DNA of 9,090 bases from JANYLN01 sp041687575 (GTDB taxonomy: Bacteria > Planctomycetota > Phycisphaerae > UBA1845 > JANYLN01). The notes under the pieces are model-generated. The model made no database searches. It had not been told where the DNA came from and saw only the letters and a list, made by a program, of their open reading frames with translations. Numbering within the stretch: the stretch's first letter is position 1; each line of letters opens with the position of its first letter. Position numbers and translations under genes: made by a program. Below, in pieces: positions 4,768 to 9,090 of this stretch. The DNA is taken from the NCBI GenBank assembly GCA_041687575.1, contig JAWLBS010000211.1, forward strand, positions 1-9,090, given 5' to 3'.

Positions 4768-6774
4768 TCACCCTTGTCGCTCGAAGCGATTCTCGTCCCA
4801 GATGAATCCAACGGGTCGGCCATTCAACGAAAACGTGCAGGTCGCACTCTCGCCAATGGTTTGCACGCGCAGGCCGGACAGAGCTGGCGCTGCTCCAGCC
4901 TTGTGGGGGATCAGCACGGCAGCGTAGCTCCGGTCGCCCTGGCCCGTTGTCTCGTCATCCAGGCACAAGCGCATCGAGGGGTAGGCCACGTCCATACGCT
5001 CGGAGATCTCGCCTTCGCAAAGCCTGCCCCGCAGATTCTCCGTAACCGCCACAACCATGCCGACATCGTCGACGGCAAAAGCAGCGCAGCCGGAAGCGAG
5101 GTCCCACGTCACGTCCGTTGAGTTCAAGTGGTAGTAGATCTGCACCGTCGAATCGGGATTCATACCGGTTACCCTGTCCAGCACCAGCAGAAACGCATCA
5201 TCGACGATCGCAATCAGTCGCCGGTGAACGGCAGGCTCGTAATTCTGATGCAGCGCCTCGGCGACCAGCAAGCCCGGCTCCCCGTGCACATCGCAAATCG
5301 TTCCCTCTTTCTGCGGACCGTAACGCCACCGGTTGACGTATTCAAACGGCGGCTTGCGATCGATCGTCAAGGTGCTGTGATACTCCGGCGACTTGAACCG
5401 CAAGCGGTCGGAATCCGCACGATAGGTGAACCGGCCCGGATCCGCCACGAGTGTTCGGCCAAGTCCGCAGAAATCGAAACTCATCGGATCCATATGGGCG
5501 TGGCCGTTGTTGATGGGTGTGCGGCAGGCGAAAAACACGCTAAGCGCCTCGCGATTCCAGCCCGTTCGCATCGCCACCTGCTTGAGCTCCCGGAACCAGG
5601 CCACGGTCGGCCATGGCGTTACCGCCTCATCGCGAAGGCGCCGAATGAGAGTATCCACGTCGCCGACGCCCCAGGCGAAATCGAGGCAGCGATCAATGGC
5701 GGCCTCGACACCAAGGATGCCAGCCGCCTTCTGAAGGTACTGCACGTCGCCATAAGCCAGGTACCCGTGAAGCGCCGCCCGGATCATGCTCCGCTGCTCG
5801 GGGTCACTGTCGCCCCAGGGCACGACCGTGCCGCTCGGTCGAAATGCATGGATCGTATATTCGAGACTCTTGCGGACGAGGGCATGGTACTCGTCGCTGA
5901 ACGACAGGTCGTTCTTCCCGCCGATCTCCGCCGCCAAAAGGAACCAGTACGTGCAGCCGTTGTGGTAGGACGGGCAGCCTTCGATCTGGCCGCCAGCCGG
6001 CATGAGTTGCGCCTGCGCGCATCGCTCCAGCTCGTGGACGGCGTGCTGTTTCCAGGCGTCCGCCTTCGCCAACTGCGGAAACAGGCACGCCAGGCTCAGC
6101 AAGCCCAGGTTCTCCATCAGATAATGGTTGTGATCGGCGCGAGGCCAGAAGACCGGGCACGCCTCGGCCAGCACCTCACCGTGTTCGTGGGCGCTGACGA
6201 CCATCTTCGCCAGCAGCGATGGCGTAAGCAGATCCGGTTCGTCGATGAGGAACTCGACCACCCACGGCCAGGTCTCGAACCATCGGATGCCGACCTCGAG
6301 CGACCGCCACGGTGTCCGCTGCGCGCCGAAGGGGCTCTGATGCTTTGGCGTGGACGCGTCCAGCGCGGGCCGGGGACAGGTGTCGATCCAGTTTTCCAGT
6401 TCCCGGACCACCTTCTCGGCGTATTTGCGGTCGCCGGTCAGCGCAAAGGCCGCCAACAGGTCCGGCCAGTGGTTCATGCGATTCAGGTCCCAGACGTATT
6501 CCTCGTCGTCGAACTGCATTGTGTGCCAGTCGGGCGGATCACAGACGAAGTGGGGTTTTCCGCCGGTACCCGGCAGCACAAGCATGCCCTGCAGGGGAAG
6601 CTGGGCCCCACTCACCATCCGCCGAACGGCCCCGGGATGCGCATCCTGCAAAAACTGTGCCATGTCCCGCGGCGCAAAGCCCTGCCTGGCACGCAAAGCA
6701 TGAACATGTTGACGCACGCTGGCATGAAGCTGCTCCGGCGTCAACGGCGCGGCCAGCACGTCATCTCGTTGCAT
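4768..6774 (-). CDS. Heparinase II/III-like polysaccharide lyase family protein
   Basis: 668 residues. ATG 6774-6772 is preceded by AGGAG, seven bases upstream. Seen: an N-terminal helical region (about 1-400) like the alpha/alpha toroid of uronate lyases, with RADHNHYLMENLGLLSLA (212-229) and EGCPSYHNGCTYWFL (265-279), then a beta-rich C-terminal region from about 405 with NNGHAHMDPMSFDF (422-435), the hallmark of the Heparinase II/III C-terminal domain. By analogy with related lyases (PL12, PL15, PL17), Asn216/His217, Tyr270 and the His425/His427 pair are the candidate active-site residues. These enzymes cleave uronic-acid polymers or oligomers by beta-elimination. The substrate (heparin-, alginate- or ulvan-like) cannot be told. 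The length is close to that of oligo-alginate and heparin lyases. There is no signal peptide, which suggests cytoplasmic oligosaccharide cleavage. It lies 51 bp downstream of the nucleotide-sugar dehydrogenase gene on the same strand, probably in one transcript. Confidence 0.8.
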   Translation of the reverse strand: MQRDDVLAAPLTPEQLHASVRQHVHALRARQGFAPRDMAQFLQDAHPGAVRRMVSGAQLPLQGMLVLPGTGGKPHFVCDPPDWHTMQFDDEEYVWDLNRMNHWPDLLAAFALTGDRKYAEKVVRELENWIDTCPRPALDASTPKHQSPFGAQRTPWRSLEVGIRWFETWPWVVEFLIDEPDLLTPSLLAKMVVSAHEHGEVLAEACPVFWPRADHNHYLMENLGLLSLACLFPQLAKADAWKQHAVHELERCAQAQLMPAGGQIEGCPSYHNGCTYWFLLAAEIGGKNDLSFSDEYHALVRKSLEYTIHAFRPSGTVVPWGDSDPEQRSMIRAALHGYLAYGDVQYLQKAAGILGVEAAIDRCLDFAWGVGDVDTLIRRLRDEAVTPWPTVAWFRELKQVAMRTGWNREALSVFFACRTPINNGHAHMDPMSFDFCGLGRTLVADPGRFTYRADSDRLRFKSPEYHSTLTIDRKPPFEYVNRWRYGPQKEGTICDVHGEPGLLVAEALHQNYEPAVHRRLIAIVDDAFLLVLDRVTGMNPDSTVQIYYHLNSTDVTWDLASGCAAFAVDDVGMVVAVTENLRGRLCEGEISERMDVAYPSMRLCLDDETTGQGDRSYAAVLIPHKAGAAPALSGLRVQTIGESATCTFSLNGRPVGFIWDENRFERQG

Positions 6775-6825
6775 AGAAAAACTCCTGAATAGTCATCAGC
6801 CATTCAGTACTTGTGGCCGCGACTC

Positions 6826-8487
6826 CTACTCCGCCGCCTCCACCCGCCGGCTGGCGGCGACCTCGTCCTTGAGCCGCTTGATATGCCCCCGGCCAAGGCC
6901 CTTGACCTCGCAACCGAGCTGGATGTAGCACTTGATCTTCTCGTCGCTGAGGATGCCGAAGCAGTCGATCACCGCCAGCGGCTGGCCCGCCCAGGTCACC
7001 ACGTCCTGCGGGTCGAGCTCCAGGTACGGGGCGTGCCGCACCGCCAGGATCAATGCATCGCACCCCTTGACCGCCGCGGCGAGATCCTTCTCGACGGTCG
7101 TGTTGACCAGGTCCTCCTGGTTGCGGAAGAACCGCGCCCACGAGTGCCCCGGCGCCGGATAGGTGTCCTGGCTCTCCAACTCGTACCAGTGGTCGACGTA
7201 CGGGTCGTGCACCTTCACGTCGGCGTTCATCTCGGTCAGCTTGCGGACCACCAGCTCCGAGCCGCTGTAGCGGGTGTCGCCGACGTCCTCGCGGTAGCTC
7301 GCCCCGGCCACCAGCACCTTCGAGCCGGCGATGTAGCGGCCCATGTTCCGCAGGGCGTCGCGGGTCATCTCGGCCACGTGCAGCCCGCGCGTGTCGTTCG
7401 TGTCGATCGCCTGCGGCGTGATCTTGAAGACGTTGTCCTGGTCCTCGAAGCCCAGGATGTGCTTGTAGGCCCAGTAGCCCAGCCCGCCGTCTTTCGGCAG
7501 GCAGTACCCGCCGATGCCCGGGCCCGGGAAGATGATGTTGCTGTGCGTCGGCCGCACCTTGATCGCCTTGATGACCTTGAGCAGGTCCACCCCGTTGCGC
7601 TCGGAGAAGAGGCTCCACTCGTTCAGAAACGCCAGGATCGTCGCCCGGTAGCTGTTCTCGACGATCTTGGTCGTCTCGCTCTCGATCGGGCGATCCATCA
7701 CCGTCAGCGGGAACTTCTCGACGTTGAGCACCTCGGAGAGGAACTTGACCACCCGCTCCCGCGCCGTCGGGTTGCAGCCCGAACAGACCCGCCAGAAATC
7801 GCGGATGCTGCTGACGTACTCCCGGCCGGGCATCACCCGCTCGAACGAGTGCGCCAGCAGCGGCGGACTGTCGATCCCGCGGGCACTGAAGGCCTTCTTC
7901 ATGATCGGGTAGGCGACAAACTCGGTCGTGCCCGGCGCAACGGTCGTCTCGATCAGCGCCAGACAGTCCGGCCCGATCTTATCGCCGATCGTCTTCATGG
8001 TCGCTTCCAGGGCGGCCATCTCCGCCTCGCCGTCCCGCATGTCGCCCAGGGCGTGCTTGGTGTAGTCGCACTGCACGTCGACGACCACGCAGTCGGCCAG
8101 CTTCAGACAGTCGCTGTTGTACGTGGCGATCAGGGTCTTTTTGTCATTGACGCACCGGGCGATCATCGGGTCGACCTCGGGGTCTTCGGCCTTGACCGGG
8201 CTCTGCCCGCGATTCAGCATCGGAATCTTCCAGTAACTCCGGGGGCTGGGGCGCTGACAGCCGATCACGAACTTGCTCGGCTGGCCCGTCTGCTTGTCGA
8301 CCGTGTCGGCGACGATCGCGGCCATGACCGCGCCGACAAAGCCGACACCCATGACCACCACCACCTCCTTGCCTTCGGCGCGGGCGCCCGCGGCGAGTTT
8401 CTCGACGCGCGCGAACTCGGCTTCGTACTCATCCTTCTGCGAAATCGCAAACTTCTCACCCGACGGAGCGACGGAATAGTCAGCCAT
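6826..8487 (-). CDS. Nucleotide-sugar dehydrogenase (UDP-glucose/GDP-mannose dehydrogenase family), divergent
   Basis: 553 residues. ATG 8487-8485 is preceded by AGGAG, five bases upstream. The frame stays open to the right edge, but this is the only start with a ribosome site and everything beyond it is repeat. The family oxidises UDP-glucose-type sugars to uronic acids in two NAD(P)-linked steps. Seen: a 40-residue charged N-terminal extension; Rossmann loop GVGFVG (47-52); IETTVAPGTTE (179-189); SFERVMPG (214-221, usually SPER..PG); ETTKIVENSYRA (271-282) with the conserved Lys274 and Asn278; the catalytic GGYCLPKD with Cys329; and C-terminal domain motifs SYREDVGDTR (397-406) and VHDPY. 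It is longer than the usual 420-450 residues. After strand 2 the usual acidic residue is absent and replaced by GCQRPSPRS (76-84), and the usual EPGL segment reads AEDPEVDPMI. The sugar substrate is not determined. Confidence 0.88.
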   Translation of the reverse strand: MADYSVAPSGEKFAISQKDEYEAEFARVEKLAAGARAEGKEVVVVMGVGFVGAVMAAIVADTVDKQTGQPSKFVIGCQRPSPRSYWKIPMLNRGQSPVKAEDPEVDPMIARCVNDKKTLIATYNSDCLKLADCVVVDVQCDYTKHALGDMRDGEAEMAALEATMKTIGDKIGPDCLALIETTVAPGTTEFVAYPIMKKAFSARGIDSPPLLAHSFERVMPGREYVSSIRDFWRVCSGCNPTARERVVKFLSEVLNVEKFPLTVMDRPIESETTKIVENSYRATILAFLNEWSLFSERNGVDLLKVIKAIKVRPTHSNIIFPGPGIGGYCLPKDGGLGYWAYKHILGFEDQDNVFKITPQAIDTNDTRGLHVAEMTRDALRNMGRYIAGSKVLVAGASYREDVGDTRYSGSELVVRKLTEMNADVKVHDPYVDHWYELESQDTYPAPGHSWARFFRNQEDLVNTTVEKDLAAAVKGCDALILAVRHAPYLELDPQDVVTWAGQPLAVIDCFGILSDEKIKCYIQLGCEVKGLGRGHIKRLKDEVAASRRVEAAE

Positions 8488-9090
8488 GGCTTCTCCTAAT
8501 ATCGTAAGTGCAAGTGCCTGTTCAGTGTGGGGATTCCCGGCCCCGCCACACCCACGTCCCTGCCGGCCTGATGAGGGGAATGATCTCTCGCTGGCCAGGG
8601 CACCACCGCAGCGGAACGAGCCGGTCCCGCCGGCAGCGATGCGTCGTATTGTAAGCTGTCGGGCCGTATCTTGCCAACAGGGGTGTGAAATGCTGCACGA
8701 ACCGGGTGCATCCGTGGGAGGCGGCGTGCCCGGGGTCTGCCCCCTTGCAGCGCGTCCACACTCGAGTTTGCCGCCGCGGTTCCCATAATGGCACCGATAC
8801 CTGGTAGATCCAACGGGGTCTGAGCCGTTGGGGTAAACGCCCCGGACGGGCCTCACGGGCCCGGGCCAACGAGCCGCGACCGTGAGGGGCGGTAAACCCC
8901 GCCATGTCCCTGCCATCGCCACGGGGTCAGCCCCCGGTGACGTGCACAGGTATCCGGACCACCAGGAAGTTTCGGGGTTGCTTCCGCCCGAAAGCGTGCG
9001 AGTCGGGGTCAGACCCCTGGAAATTCTCCCGGATGGTGCCGGCGCTGGCAACCGAGGCGCCCCGGGACTAAAATCATACTCGACACACAA
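8488..9090. other. 603-bp intergenic region with repeat copy B
   Basis: Upstream of the dehydrogenase gene, whose ribosome site is at 8493-8497. The rest holds structured repeat copy B (about 8646-9017) and a short tail with TATGAT on the minus strand at 9078-9073. That hexamer could be a -10 box, but its -35 would lie outside the window. No gene was recognised. Open frames crossing this stretch read only repeat sequence. Confidence 0.7.
8646..9017. repeat. Structured intergenic repeat, copy B (four GGGGTC sites)
   Basis: Same order and orientation as the copy at 795-1157. The sites are at 8732-8744 (GGGGTCTGCCCCC), 8815-8827 (GGGGTCTGAGCCG), 8923-8935 (GGGGTCAGCCCCC) and 9005-9017 (GGGGTCAGACCCC, perfect). 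Spacings are 83, 108 and 82. The central core at 8867-8900 differs from the other copy's core by one missing base. Three of the four sites have lost their palindromic arm, so this copy looks older or less constrained at the sites than at the core. Landmarks: AGCTGTC (8654-8660) and GGGTGCATCC (8704-8713). Confidence 0.8.

Noticed and set aside
4763..4776. Bidirectional terminator between the convergent genes
   Set aside because: CAAGG-TCAC-CCTTG forms only a five-base stem, overlaps the lyase stop codon and has no T-run on either side.
5128..6792. 554-residue plus-strand open frame opposite the lyase gene
   Set aside because: A shadow of the lyase coding strand with no recognisable motif, while the minus strand carries heparinase-type motifs and a ribosome site.
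6811..8499. 562-residue plus-strand open frame opposite the dehydrogenase gene
   Set aside because: Mirrors the full extent of the dehydrogenase gene and reads His/Arg/Val/Leu-rich sequence with no domain. It is an antisense shadow.
8488..9090. N-terminal extension of the dehydrogenase to the right edge
   Set aside because: The frame is open, but it translates the GGGGTC repeat element. The ATG at 8487 has a good ribosome site and precedes all family motifs.

Overview
GC-rich bacterial sequence, most likely from a metagenome assembly of a Planctomycetota (Phycisphaerae-like) genome. The lineage is an inference. It rests on base composition, on the mixture of genes (an AsmA-like protein, a divergent nucleotide-sugar dehydrogenase, a heparinase-II/III-like lyase and a clan-A-like glycosidase, none of them in a tight classical operon), and on wide intergenic spaces filled with GGGGTC-type repeats. 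No rRNA, tRNA, CRISPR array, transposase or phage gene is visible.

Layout, left to right. (1) 1-646, minus strand: N-terminal 215 residues of a membrane-anchored AsmA/TamB-type protein that runs off the left edge. (2) 647-1296: non-coding, holding copy A of a structured repeat with four GGGGTC-N-GACCCC palindromes. (3) 1297-1933, plus: a small membrane-anchored heavy-metal-associated (HMA) protein. It is interrupted by a 100-N scaffold gap whose two flanks are the same 99 bases, so the gap is very probably artificial. A strong internal ribosome site could also yield a soluble CopZ-sized product. (4) 1934-2329: non-coding, with a 17-unit, 7-bp tandem repeat. (5) 2330-3421, minus: putative clan-A TIM-barrel glycoside hydrolase. 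(6) 3609-4742, plus: lipoprotein with a C-terminal TPR-like region, divergent from (5). (7) 4768-6774, minus: heparinase-II/III-like polysaccharide lyase, convergent with (6). (8) 6826-8487, minus: nucleotide-sugar dehydrogenase, 51 bp upstream of the lyase gene and probably co-transcribed with it. (9) 8488-9090: non-coding, holding copy B of the structured repeat.

How the genes may fit together: the dehydrogenase (which would make a UDP-uronic-acid-type sugar), the lyase-fold enzyme (acting on uronate polymers) and the glycosidase suggest uronic-acid polysaccharide metabolism. Neither enzyme that would attack polymer has a visible signal peptide, which points to intracellular oligosaccharide turnover rather than secreted degradation. 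The HMA protein and the AsmA-like protein look unrelated to this theme.

The most unusual signal is not a gene. It is the pair of about 365-bp intergenic elements (795-1157 and 8646-9017). Each has four GGGGTC-N-GACCCC sites in a mirror-symmetric order, with spacings of 82/117/81 and 83/108/82, around a nearly invariant 34-35-nt centre.
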